A stretch of DNA of 32,771 nt from Spirogloea muscicola (GCA_009602725.1 WELB01000099.1:224619-257389); one strand, 5' to 3'. Counted from the first letter of the stretch, positions 15,585-25,635 are shown. Made by a program: numbers and translations. The notes: a model not told the origin generated them from the sequence alone.

Positions 15585-18500
15585 ATGGCGGCGCTCCGGC
15601 TGCTNGCCGGCGCCGCGGCGGAGCCGGCGGCGGCGGCGACGGAGGCGGCGGCGGAAGGCCGCACGTCCTTGATCCCGGAGACGCTTCGGGAGATGGAGGG
15701 CGCCGCTGCTGCGTCGCCACCCCGGCGGCCGTCCTCGGCGGCCGAGGAGCGCGCGGCGCGGCGGCGGGCCCTCGGCGGCCTCGGCCTGCCTGGCTTCCAC
15801 GACGTCCTGGCCACCAAGGTCGCCGCTTTGACGTCACTATCCTGATTACGACTTAGTACACAGTAACCGCAATATTCTGACACATGTTCAATTCCTGGGA
15901 TGGGGTCCTGCAGGGCCTCGGCGGCGGCCTGGTGCGGCGCGAGGTTGGGACGGTGCAGGTCAACGTCGGGCTCTTCTGCAACCAGGCCTGCGCGCACTGC
16001 CACGTCGAGTCCTCCCCGCTGCGCACCGAGATGATGGCCGCGGCGACCGCCACCAAGCTCGTGAGAAAAACCCACTGAAAATCTGCCTCGTCGTCGCCGC
16101 GACATGGGCTTTTTTTAACGATATAGAAGTAGGAAATCAGGAAGAAAATAAGGCCCAGTTCTTCTGCCATCGTGCATAGAGAGAATACTGGGGGTGATCG
16201 TAAGATTCTTAGTTTGTTTCTTAGTCCCATACTTACTATGCCGGCACTTGGCCGGATTGGTTTTGTGGGTTTTGCTAACGGATGCTGTGTCGCTGCCGCA
16301 GGTGGAGCTCCTCGAGAACAGCCCCATGGTGCACACTGTGGACATCACCGGCGGCGCACCCGAGCTCAACCCCCAATTCCGGTGCGGCCCTCGACCACCT
16401 TCTGGTGGGCGACCTTGAGTTGGCGGTGCCCACGAGCGTGTAGTCGCTTCGCTAACGGCTTCCTCGTCGCCTCCTCCCCCTCACAGCTTCTTGGTGGCGG
16501 AGGCACGGCGGCTCGGCAAGGCCGTGATCGACCGCTGCAATCTCACCGTGCTCTTTGAGCCGGGCCAGGAGGTGAGGCCGGCCAGACACGCCGACTGCCA
16601 ACCCCGGAGGTCAATCAATTGGCTGGCAGACTGACCAACTACTGGCCAGTCTGACTCACCGGCCAGGAATTGCGGCCCTTACAGGACCTTGTGGAGTTCC
16701 TGACGGCTCACCGCGTGCAAGTCGTAGCCTCCCTCCCCTGCTACTCGGAGAAGAACGTGGATGAGCAGGTCCTGCCACACAAACCAAGCTGGCCCTCGGG
16801 GATGCTATGCTGGAGCCCCCACCCTTGGCAAGTGCGTCTCAGCAAGCTCTGAGACACGGCGGCTGAGCGCGGCCCTCGCCACAGAGAGGCCGAGGTGTGT
16901 TTGGCCGGAGCGTGCAAGCCATCCAGGACCTCAACGCTGCTGGGTAAGGAAGAAGGTTTTGCTCAGAAGGAGGCTCACATGGTTTGATGGCGCCCACGTT
17001 GCAACTGCCGACCTTTTCACCGCCCTGTCCTATCATTGCTGACATAGCCAGAGTCGTAGCGCCTCAATAGTTGCAACTTAACCATGGCCTGATATATTAG
17101 CCTGGAACCATACTGCTGATATCTGGCCATTTCCGGCCTGCCATGCTGCAGTTATGGCAACAGGACATCTGGCCTAGAGCTGCACCTTGTCTACAACCCC
17201 CTGGGGTCAATGCTGCCGCCTCCCCAGGCCGCACTGGAGGCGTCGTATAAGGTCTGCACTGGATCAGTGCACTTCCCCCCCCCGTGTATACTTGACATAA
17301 GAGACTGAAGACTATGGTCGTGAGATATTTCACAGCCATTTTCCTTGTTATAGCTTGCTTGGGCTGTGAAAGGGCTTTGGCTCTTTGGCTCTTTGGCTCT
17401 TCTGCAGCTGCTCATGCATCTCCGGCCCGCAGTTGACCTGAGGTGCAAAGACTGACAACCTTGCTGTTTTTTGGTATGCAATGGGCTGCAGAAGGAGCTT
17501 CTTGACCGGTTTGGCATCGTGTTTGACAGGCTCTTTACAATCACAAATATGCCCATCAGAAGGTCCCCTCCTCCAGCTTCATCGATCACTCAGCGAATTG
17601 CAATGCTGCTAGTGACCGATTTTTGTAACAGCTGGTTATTGCAGAGTGTTTAAAAGCATTTTGCACATTGAGCTGGTCAATTGACAAGCATGACCTGAGT
17701 AGATATCTGGAGAGGCTTGGCCGCTTTTGTCAGCTCCACTTCTCATATGCCTGTATGATCACCAACTTTGGCTTCACTTGCGTCCCACCGGGTCCCAAGC
17801 CTATGCTATCCGGTCCAAGGAACAGAAGATTCCCTTAGCTAGATGGTTCAACAGTTCAAAGCTTTCTCTTGGAGGTCCAGGCAGGTCAATGAGCAGATTA
17901 CCTTTGCCCTACTTATACCATCTTGCTCGCCTTCAGATTTGCCGATCAGCTCCACCGTAGCGGCGAGCTGAGGTCCTACATGGAGCTTCTGGTTGGTGGA
18001 CTGCGACCCACTTTCTGCTCAATACACCTTTGTAGCGATGCTTGCTGCCTGGTTCTCACTTATTCATTCCTTAGAGAATGCAGCTGCTTATCAACAGCCC
18101 CTTCTCATGCTCTGCCACCATGCTGCTTCTCATGAGCGCCAGCTAGGCTGTTGTAAACCTGGCGCAGATCAACAGCTTCAATGATGCCGCAGTCGACAAT
18201 GTCATGTGCACTAACCTGGTCAGCATCCGTTGGTGAGCATGCAATTGTTAGGTGTTCTTACTTTGGAGGATAGGATGGCCTTGGAATTTTACAGAACATT
18301 CATAATGAACTTCCATAGCACTTATAACCTACACGGTTGTCCAAATCAGAGCTTGGATCTTGAGAAACATAGGATGGCACCTCATGAGGGAAATTAAAAG
18401 CGGAGCAATAGCTTTCTCAAGAGCTTGGCGCTCCCAAAAAGTGGCAGTCGCACCACACTAGCATCGCCAGACCTTGCCTTGCTTTTCCCATCCTTGGCTG

Positions 18501-18942
18501 GTTGACTTGGCGCCTATATCAGGGATGGTGCAATCTTCGACTGCGACTTCAACCAGCAGTTGCCCTTGCCGGTGGGCGTCGGCGTTCCCAGGAACATCTT
18601 TGAGCTGGCAAGCTTTGACGAGCTTGCAGGGGCTCCTGTGGCTTGCGACGCCCATTGCTTCGGGTAAGCATGGCCGGCTCAGCACTTAAGTGAAGTGCCT
18701 GGATGTGGGTCACGTTTGGGTCACTTTGAGCGAGCTGCTGCAGGGGAGGTGGTTGATAGCATAATCAAGCTTCATGTTGCTATGTGTAATACAAAGCTGG
18801 ATTGCATCAGAGAGCATGTTCTAGCAGCCGTGCCAACCTCTGCTGCTGTTGGACGCAGACTTAACGGCCGGTAGCTCGTCTGTGATGCAGCTGCACCGCC
18901 GGCCAGGGATCGAGCTGTAGTGGTGCAGTCGCGAGCAGCTAA
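15585..18942 (+). CDS. arsS: ArsS-type radical SAM protein (arsenosugar biosynthesis family)
   Basis: Radical SAM enzyme of the ArsS family (DUF3641 C-terminus), proposed to act after arsenic methylation in making arsenosugars. Twelve exons join in frame: 15585-15818, 15914-16060, 16302-16381, 16487-16571, 16685-16768, 16885-16943, 17152-17251, 17492-17562, 17937-17991, 18168-18232, 18523-18663 and 18891-18942, giving about 390 residues. Motifs in order are the 4Fe-4S site VNVGLFCNQACAHCHVE (CxxxCxxC), VDITGGAPELNPQFR, NLTVLFEPGQE, VVASLPCYSEKNVDEQRGRG, LVYNPLGSMLPP, TITNMPIRRFADQL, WDGAIFDCDFNQQLPLP, HCFG and CTAGQGSSCSG. The start is the ATG just before the Ala/Arg-rich N-terminus, which may be an organelle-targeting peptide; it contains the N at 15605. 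No ArsM methyltransferase neighbour is in the window. The first five exons are GC-rich and the later ones much less so. Confidence 0.92.
15605..15605. other. Ambiguous base N in ArsS exon 1
   Basis: A single N 21 bases after the ATG, in GC-rich sequence. If it stands for a longer gap, the N-terminal peptide is incomplete. Confidence 0.6.
17373..17401. repeat. Short tandem repeat (CTTTGG-type) in ArsS intron 7
   Basis: The 9-base unit GGCTCTTTG repeats about three times between 17373 and 17401. No function is apparent. Confidence 0.6.
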
Positions 18943-19317
18943 GGCCAGCAGCCCGGACTTACTGTTGATGTGAAGCATCGACAAACTACGCACTGCCCTT
19001 GAATGGCGCAACTGATTTAAGCTAGGAACGCAAGTCGTCGGTCACTGGTCGCAGCCGATGCAAAATTCTTTGGTCACAGTTGCAGCCTATTCTGCGACGT
19101 GTACAAGTATGTGCATTTAGCCAGACACTGAGCAAGTGTCGCTGTGCAATGTGCTCAAAGTGCCCATATCCATGTGCCGAGTGCCAGCATGGTGGTGACA
19201 GAGGATGCCTTTGCAGTTACAATGTGCAAATTGGCTTCATTGAGCGTGGCCCCGGGCGAGCAGGCTAGTGGGGGGTGTAGGGTGCCGGATGTCAGACTGG
19301 GATTTTAGAGTGCGGGC
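18943..19317. other. Convergent intergenic region, ArsS / TEN1
   Basis: No exon or repeat recognised. It should hold the two 3' UTRs. Confidence 0.45.
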
Positions 19318-19972
19318 TCAGCAAGATATGATTTGTGGCGTCTTGGGGAGTGGGGCTGATGGGAGGTGCTGGGCCTCAAACTTTCGCCGCAGCGCCAGCG
19401 CCTCGTCCCACAGCCGCTCGTCGAGGCCGCTGACGTCTCGTGCCACGCGCGCTTGCAGTACGGGCTGCAGGATTGTAGCAAGGTGGCAGCCGTGAGTTCC
19501 CCCGCCCCATGTCAGACTTCCTAGCAGCAAATTGCCAACCTTCAATGCACTGCTGCTGGTGCAGAGGGGTTCTCGGTCTTCTGCTTTGCGATTGCTGGAC
19601 ATTTGAGTTCATACATAGAAGTATGTCTTCACAATCTTCGTTTCTGTATGAGGCCTTATTGGGTTTGGAGTGGCGTGGAGTACGACGGACCTGGCCATTG
19701 TGAGCGCCAGGCCGGCACTCAAGCTCACCAATGAACTGGAAGAGGGCGCCGGCGGGCAGGGCCAGGCTGCCAAGGAGCACCACTTGCACGCGCAGTACAG
19801 CGTCGCGCTGGCGGATGACCACGTCACCTTCCACCACGTCCACGCTCTGCACCCTGCAACAAAAAGCAAGGGGTTGTCGCCATCAAATCTCTTGATAGGG
19901 GAAGTATGGCGGTTGGAGGGGGGCCGGGAGAGAGAGGATGAGAGGAGGAAGTAAGCTGAGTCTATAGTCATG

Positions 19973-20026
<54 letters not shown>

Positions 20027-20493
20027 TGTATGTCTGTGTCTGTGTCTGTGTCTGTGTCTGTGTCTGTGTCTGTGTCTGTGTCTGTGTCTGTGTCTGTGTC
20101 TGTGTCTGTGTCTGTGTCTCTGTGTGTAAGTGTGTGTAAGTGTGTCTCTGTGTCTGTGTCTGTGTCTGTGTCTATGTCTGTGTCTGTGTCTCTGTGTGTG
20201 AGTGTGTGTGTGTGGGTCTCTGTGTCTGTGTCTGTGTCTGTGTCTGCGTGTGGGTACGTTTGGGTGTGTGTGTGTGTGTGTGTGTGTGTGGTATGTGTGG
20301 GTGTGTGTACGAGTGCGTATATGTGGCTTGTACACTACACTGCAGCGCAAAAGGCGAAGAAGAGCGGCCGACTGCACGACCTGCCCATGACGCGCAGCGA
20401 GCAGCCGTCCAGCGCGGCTGCGGCGGCCAGCACCTCGCCAATGTACATGATGCGGCCGTGCGCCACGGGCACCAGCGCAGCCGCGCCCGCCAT
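19318..20493 (-). CDS. TEN1: CST complex subunit TEN1
   Basis: OB-fold subunit of the CTC1-STN1-TEN1 complex, which protects telomeres and supports C-strand fill-in. Three minus-strand exons join in frame: 20493-20381, 19853-19691 and 19464-19318, for 140 residues (plant TEN1 is about 125). Family landmarks are an N-terminal GRIMYIGEVLAAAAALDGCS, then SLRVMGRVQSVDVVEGDVVI, LPAGALFQFIGELE and the C-terminal PVLQARVARDVSGLDERLW with ALRRKFEAQH, which closely matches the land-plant TEN1 end (VLQARV.R.VDG.D). The start is the ATG in gccATGGC. The first intron holds a TG microsatellite of over 300 bases. The gene is divergent from PRKRIP1 (628 bases between start codons) and convergent with ArsS. 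Assignment rests on motif order in a small, fast-evolving protein. Confidence 0.85.
19976..20313. repeat. TG / TGTGTC compound microsatellite in TEN1 intron 1
   Basis: A (TG)n run (19976-20024) passes into about 15 units of the hexamer TGTGTC (20031-20118), then mixed TGTGTC and TG runs to about 20313. Open frames across it (Cys/Val or His/Thr repeats) are artefacts. The tract is transcribed as CA/GACACA repeats in the TEN1 pre-mRNA. Confidence 0.95.
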
Positions 20494-20936
20494 GGCGGCC
20501 GGAGGTGGGCTGGGCAACCCGGGGGCCCTGCTTGCCTAGCCTGCTGGCTCCGCTAATATGGTAATTTATATAATGACGTTGAATACTTATATGGTATACA
20601 TATATGATATACTTCATATTCACCCCATGATACATACTTGTGAACACCCTCTGTACGCACCTGGCTGGCTTTTACGGCCGCTTTTATATCAGCAGCCGCA
20701 TAATTTGTTTCGCTTACCCGTAGGCCCAGGACCTAATTAGGGCTCCGGCTTCTCCAACCCCTTGGCTCACCTCCGGGGCCGTCGTGAGGGGCGGCGGCGG
20801 CGGCAGCGGCGGCGGCGGCGGAGGCGGCGGTGGCGGCGGCATCGCCATATGACGTTGGGCCGGGGCGAGCTGGCTGTGAGGCGCACTGCGGCGCCCAGAT
20901 GGGCCTGCTAACCTGCGGCGCCCGGCGGCTGCGGCT

Positions 20937-20971
<35 letters not shown>

Positions 20972-21120
20972 GCAGTTCCGCATGGCTGCGGCGGCGGCGG
21001 CCGCGCTAGAGCCGACGGCATGGCGGCGCCACTTACTGGGGGCCTGAGCCAGCGCCGGGGCCGCGCGTAGAGCCTCTGCAGAGCAAGCACTGCTAGAGCG
21101 GCGGCCCTGTGGGTGCAGCC
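20494..21120. promoter_or_regulatory. Bidirectional promoter region, TEN1 / PRKRIP1
   Basis: The two genes are divergent and their start codons are 628 bases apart. The TEN1 side has an AT-rich stretch (20555-20640) with several TATA-like strings. The PRKRIP1 side (20790-21000) is dominated by GGC triplet runs. No specific binding site can be defended. Confidence 0.45.
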
Positions 21121-22156
21121 ATGCCGCGCTACACGAGCTCCCAGACGTTCACGGAGGGCAACACGCAGGTGACGCCCCTCGGCTAGACCCTAAACCCAAA
21201 ACCCGGACTAGGGGTTTAAGGTTCAACACGAAAGAGTTGCAGCTCCGTTGTCTTTGAGAGGTCTCGCAGCTCCGCGCACTGCACTCTGGGCTCGCAGCCC
21301 ACAGTCACGGATATAGGATGCAGGGTTCAGAGGGCAATGACACTTGGGGTTAAAGGATCAGCAGCAGTGGCAGCGCTTCGACTTGGCCGACGGCCTCGAA
21401 GCAGCCCATTGGCATGGCATCTGCATTGCCGGCTCGGTATGGCACTCACAGGTGGCGTCGTCGATGACGGCGGTGCGCACGTACTGCAGATTGTGGCGCT
21501 GCCTGACCCGGAGGAGAGCAAGGCCAAGGTGGCCAAGCACCCCGAAGAGGAGGACCTGGAGCTGAAGTTGCGGAGGATCACGGACGAGGTCCCCACGCGC
21601 GTGCAAAACACGTCCGGGTCCTCTGCGGGCTCTGGCTCCGGCGACTTTCACCAGGTGCGACCTCCGCCATTAGCGATGCCGGCGCCAGCCCTGGCCTTGA
21701 TATAATCGCAGGACTAAGGGCCAGGGACATCTCATGGCTAGGTTCTAGGATTTGGGCTTGGATTGTCACACCAACATAGCACGAGCACCTCATGCAAGTG
21801 GTTAACCGCAGTCGGAGCTGATGGAACTGCGACTGCGGCTGGTGTTGTGGGTGCTGCAGTACCGACAGATGCGGCGGCACGAGCAGGACCGGTTGATGCG
21901 CATGGAGGTGGACTACCAGCGGCGCAAGGAGGCGGCTGACTTCGAGGCACGGCGCGAGGAGATGCTGCGTGCAACGGAGGAGCGCACAGCCAAGCGGCGA
22001 GCTAAGCGGCAGAAGAAGAAGGCCAAGAAGAAGGCCAAGGTGGGCGACGCTACCGCTGGTGAGGCTGCTGGTGGCGACGAGCTGGCGACCAATGGCGGAG
22101 GAGAAGAGGACGGCGAGGATGAGTGCGATGGAGGCGTGCAGGCCGACCTCGACTAG
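21121..22156 (+). CDS. PRKRIP1: PRKRIP1 family spliceosomal protein (DUF1168)
   Basis: PRKRIP1 is a small, very basic, mostly helical protein of catalytic-stage spliceosomes. Three exons join in phase 0: 21121-21168, 21490-21654 and 21860-22156, for 169 residues. The diagnostic core spans exons 2-3: DEVPTRVQNTSGSSAGSGSG, then DFHQ joined to YRQMRRHEQDRLMRMEVDYQ and RRKEAADF, followed by EERTAKRRAKRQKKKAKKKA and an acidic tail. The exon 3 acceptor was placed at CTGCAG|TACCG because it joins DFHQ directly to YRQMRR as in the family; an upstream acceptor would insert about 15 foreign residues. Exon 1 (MPRYTSSQTFTEGNTQ) is assigned from frame and position. Intron 1 has a telomere-like CCCTAAACCC at about 21187. 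Length fits the family. Confidence 0.9.
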
Positions 22157-22861
22157 CTTCCGCGCTGGCATCGCTCAGGTCCCTGCTGGTCGCTGTGACC
22201 CAAGATGAGGGGCGGCACCCACAGGGTTGTGCTCTTGACTTCAGGCGGTTGTCGTTCTGCTGTATTTCAGTGGCACACAGGTAGTCGATCTGCAGTGCCA
22301 AGCTTGAATGATGACAATGCATTTGGGACTGCAAAGACAGATTGACATCCTCGCATCGCCAGGGTTTGAAGCTAAGCTCTGTGAGTTGAGTCTTCAAGTT
22401 GGCAGCCAATTACTGTGCCAAGTAGAAGATGGCACAGTTTTCGTGTGTGCCATGGTCTTGTTGCCCATCCCTTGTCGTTGGCAGCCAAAGGTGAAGACTG
22501 GGGCATGGTGCTGCCTACAAATAAATGCTGGTCTAGCTATGGCACGATGAATGGCAAAGCACGACGCATTGCCACTGGAAGGGCCTGCGGGCCCTTGACC
22601 ACAGAGGCAAGCTAAATGATGATGAGCATCTGCATGATTGCCGTACTTTTACGATGGGTGCGATCGGATCCAATGGAAAAGCAATGGACAAAGTGTGAAG
22701 GGGCCAGGAAAGCGCTGAAGCACACTGCGACTCAAGTGGCCATTGGGTGCAAAATATTCCCCGTAGAGCAGCCGCAGGTCAGAGAGAGGCAAGCCGTACA
22801 CGCAAGTGTCATGAAGGAATATCACTTAGCAATCAATAATGAGCAGCCGCAGGCAGAAAGG
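22157..22861. other. 3' flank of PRKRIP1 with a tail-like scrap
   Basis: No exon recognised. At 22684-22722 the sequence ATGGACAAAGTGTGAAGGGG and CCAGGAAAGCGCTGAA resembles the LINE tail upstream of the stem-loop, in reverse. GAGCAGCCGCAGG occurs twice (near 22768 and 22841). Confidence 0.4.
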
Positions 22862-22965
22862 AAGAAGTGGCACACCCAATGGGGGCAAGGGCGGTGAGGT
22901 CAGAAAGACGAGCCGCGGGAAAGAAGTGAGCTCCTCAAAACTTTGGGCGGGGGCTGTTGGAAACT
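22862..22965 (-). repeat. Degenerate LINE tail B
   Basis: GAAGTGGCACACCCAATGGG and GGCAAGGGCGGTGAGG keep the tail B 3' end in reverse orientation; the right arm of the stem is decayed. It abuts tail A at 22966. Confidence 0.6.
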
Positions 22966-23107
22966 CAGACTTGCATCTACTGACTAGAGGTTACTGAGAG
23001 TCCGCTTGCTGCTGTCTCAGTCCTTAGCACTCCGGCTCCTTCAGACCGTGTCCACTCCTTCGGGCTGGCCTCTCCCAGCCACCAGTTCATCTGGCCGCGC
23101 TTGCTTC
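22966..23107 (+). repeat. LINE tail A, solitary copy
   Basis: It starts in the final LINE codons (CAGACTTGCATCTACTGACT), continues GAGAGTCCGCTTGCTGCTGT, TCCGGCTCCTTCAGACC, stem-loop GGGCTGGCCTCTCCCAGCC (23062-23080), CCAGTTCATCTGGCCGCGC and GCTT. It lies far from any LINE body, between PRKRIP1 and the small unknown gene. Confidence 0.85.
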
Positions 23108-23119
23108 TTATGTTGGAAA

Positions 23120-23190
23120 GGAGAAGAACTTTTTCAGCAGAGGGCGATGGCTGTGGTTGGCCAGCCCAGGAAGCAAGGAATGCTTTTCGA
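23120..23190 (-). repeat. Diverged LINE-tail stem-loop
   Basis: GGCTGTGGTTGGCCAGCCC (23149-23167) keeps both arms with a changed loop. It lies directly 3' of the solitary tail A in opposite orientation. A related piece, GCTGCTGTCTCGGTCCTTAG, occurs at 23243. Confidence 0.6.
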
Positions 23191-23269
23191 CAGTCCCACT
23201 TGACAAACGTTAGAAACGCTACAGCTTAGAGGCTACAGCTTGCTGCTGTCTCGGTCCTTAGCACTCCGG

Positions 23270-23603
23270 CTCTTAGAGCACGGCCAGCAAGCAGGCGTCA
23301 GCTGACGGTGACGCCGAAGTCAGGGGGGCCAGATGAACCAGGCCCCGCCTTGGGCCGCGTCGGGAGCCGGCCCGGATGACGGGGCGGGCACGGTGGTCCC
23401 CACGAGGCCCATGCGCCACGTGCCGCGCCCCTGGCCCGCGCCCCACGTGCGGCGACGGCGCGCCCGGCCTACCGGGGCCTTCCCGGCCGCTCGATCGCTG
23501 CCGACGAGCNGCCGGCGCCGAGCGCGCGGTCGCGAGTCTGCGGCGACCAGCGGCGGCGCCGGTCGGCCGGTCCCCCGCGCATCAGGCCGTTGCCGCCTTC
23601 AGG
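23270..23603. other. GC-rich leader / promoter of the small gene, with N at 23510
   Basis: Very GC-rich, with no recognisable coding domain. The N at 23510 is the third isolated ambiguous base in such a setting. The open frames here look like composition artefacts. Confidence 0.4.
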
Positions 23604-24191
23604 ATGGGGTATCACTCGTCGAGCCACGGCAGCTTCTGGCACAGCCGCTCCTCGACCTTCCACCTCCTCCCGTCGGACCACTTCAAGCCCAAGGACGCGC
23701 CACAGGCCGCCTGCGTCGAGCAGGCATCGGACGCAAAGAGGCAGGCTGCCATGCTGCAGCTCGTCAGCGCTGAGAAGCCCAACTTGCCGCGCCTTAGGAT
23801 GCCGTCGAGGCCCCTCTTCGAAGGTGAAGCTCCACTGTCAACACTACCACAGCGACTGCTGTCTTCCGTCGAGTCTCCCTTGCATAGTTATCTCGTCGTC
23901 TGAATTGTCTGAACGGGCGCTGAGGCTTAGAAGCCATTGGCACTCATAGTCAAGCAGTGTAGCGAACGGAGGCCCGAAGCTTGTCAGTCTTGCAGTTTGC
24001 CTGTTGTTCATCTGGTGCTGACTAAAGGTCGAAGTAGAAAATGATGGGTTGCTGAGTTGATGAGTTGCAATAGTTTCGAAGAATGCCAGCAGCTCACAAT
24101 GTCCACAACATCTTTTTGCAACAACTAAGTACTGTGTCATATACATGCAGGCGATGGAGATGCCAGCAAGGACAGCAGCAGCAGCGATTGA
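23604..24191 (+). CDS. Hypothetical small protein, 86 residues
   Basis: I do not recognise this protein. Two exons, 23604-23823 and 24151-24191, join at GAAG|gtgaag and ATGCAG|GCGATG in frame. It starts MGYHSSSHGSFWHSRSSTFH, is Ser/His/aromatic-rich at first, then has an Ala/Gln-rich helix-like segment (QAACVEQASDAKRQAAMLQL), a basic-Pro stretch (LPRLRMPSRPLFEG) and an acidic Ser-rich end (DGDASKDSSSSD). There is no signal peptide or membrane segment. Support is the ATG after a GC-rich leader, clean splice borders and a low-complexity but frame-consistent end. An upstream in-frame start beyond the N at 23510 is possible. Confidence 0.5.
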
Positions 24192-25059
24192 GGTGTCACT
24201 AGTTTCCTAGTGTGAGACTGCATAACTTGAGGTAAGGCAAACGTACTGCTGAAAGCATCATCATTATGATTGTCGTCGCTGTTGTCGTCGTCATCAAGCA
24301 TTGCTCTGCAGTTCTTTCAAAGTTCTCTTACAGTAGTCTAATGTGAAAGGTTACGGTATTTGCCATCATAAGTGTCTGCAAGATCGGGTTGCAGATGACC
24401 ACACTTGAGTACATTTTGATTGTTGTCAGATACATATCTTGCAGGTGACATGTACAGTCGGCAACTAGACTCTCCACATGTAGAGCATGTGACATTTTTG
24501 GCCCAACCTGCCAGACATCTGGGAGGACAATCATGGCCTTGAAAGTAGCTAGATACCCTGTCAATTTGTCTTTAGTAGCCACTAGCCCTCAGTGCTTCAT
24601 GGATTGGCATGCAAGTACAAGATTCTTGTGGCCCCTGTGAAGGCACATCAGCATCATATCATGGACATGTAGATACTACCTGCGGACATGCAGTTTGTCT
24701 GCAGTGCTATACAGACATACCTACGCTCATGCTTGTAAGCATTCATCAAGCATTACTCACGAGCCTGACAACGTGGTGACATTCAAAAGCTAATGGGAAA
24801 TTGCGGTTTATAACAATTACATTGGCATGGTGCCTGGAAGGCCCTCAGTTGCACACACCACCTCCAAAGATAATGACTGGCCTACTTCATCAATCGCTAG
24901 CAGCACATTAGAGAATAACCTCATCCGTCTTATTAAGCATTTGACAGTATGCAGGTTGTGGGAACTGATACTTAGTCCATTCGCAGCAGCTGTCGAGGTC
25001 GTGCATATGCTGACGCTCCATCTGCAGACTTGGACACGTGAGAGCTATTTCCCAAATGG
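24192..25059. other. Long intergenic stretch without recognised features
   Basis: AT-richer sequence with a short ATC/GTC triplet-rich patch at 24256-24300. No exon, RNA gene or stem-loop tail was found. Confidence 0.45.
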
Positions 25060-25140
25060 AGGCGATGGCCGCGGAAGGCCAGCCGAAAAGGAACAGCTCT
25101 TCCCAATTTAAGGCATTGCCTGTGAGAGGCCAGCCCAAAG
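25060..25140 (-). repeat. Two diverged LINE-tail stem-loops
   Basis: GGCCGCGGAAGGCCAGCCG (25067-25085) and GCCTGTGAGAGGCCAGCCCA (25118-25137) lie 50 bases apart in the same orientation. The second is followed by AAGAAAATAAACAAGGAC, as in tail A reversed. Confidence 0.6.
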
Positions 25141-25349
25141 AAAATAAACAAGGACGAAGCCCAAAAGACAGGATGGACAAGGACCGCAGTCGCGAAGTTC
25201 AATGCGAGAGCAGCTTAAGCTTCAGGCCAGGTGGAGCTGTGACATCTTGATGCAAGAAAGCTGTGCACGAGGGGCCGATGGAAGAAACGCTCTTCAAATG
25301 TAAGTGGGTGGTAGTGAGACGACAAGAAAAAGTGAGAGACTCTTCCAGC

Positions 25350-25635
25350 TGAAGCGGTGGCTGTGATTGGCCAGCTCAGAACAAGAATGAACAAGGATGT
25401 GAATGTAGGCTCTAACAATGGGGGGCGAGGGCTGTGAAAAGCGCTTTTTAGGCCCCTCCATCATTTGGCCCCTTCGAACCTTTGTCAATTCTTTTTCGGT
25501 CTGGCTTTTCACAGCCCTTGGCCCCATTGGGAGTGCCCCTTCTCTGTGAAAAGCCAGCCCGAGGAGACTTAAAAAGGGCCGCAAGCGCCGGAAAGTGCTG
25601 AAAGATAAGGCCGGCCAGCCCGGAAGAACGGACGA
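25350..25635. repeat. Cluster of LINE-tail stem-loops, both orientations
   Basis: Stem-loops occur at 25359-25377 (-), a partial at 25427-25442 (-), 25498-25517 (+, tail B with TTGGCCCCTTCGAACC and TTTGTCAATTC upstream), 25544-25560 (-) and a weak one at 25609-25622 (-). The + and - copies at 25467-25560 form a foldback. The cluster ends about 200 bases before the FPPS start codon. Confidence 0.7.

Noticed and set aside
15398-16105. 235-residue minus-strand open frame
   Set aside because: It is the antisense shadow of GC-rich ArsS exons 1-2 and has no recognisable domain.
18891-18942. ArsS as a selenoprotein, as in some bacterial relatives
   Set aside because: The C-terminal motif uses ordinary Cys codons and no in-frame TGA occurs before the TAA stop.
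19883-20647. Long open frames with Cys/Val or His/Thr repeats on both strands
   Set aside because: They are translations of the TG/TGTGTC microsatellite in the TEN1 intron; all frames stay open because the repeat has no stops.
21181-21222. Interstitial telomere array in PRKRIP1 intron 1
   Set aside because: Only one CCCTAAA unit and degenerate neighbours are present, not a tandem array.
22966-23107. Tail elements as tRNA-derived SINEs
   Set aside because: No A-box or B-box like internal promoter is seen, and the 5' end is LINE coding sequence rather than a tRNA head.
4490-25635. Stem-loop repeats as MITEs or DNA-transposon ends
   Set aside because: The inverted repeat is internal, not terminal; one edge is constant and the other variable, and the variable side extends into LINE C-terminal codons, as in 5'-truncated retroposons.
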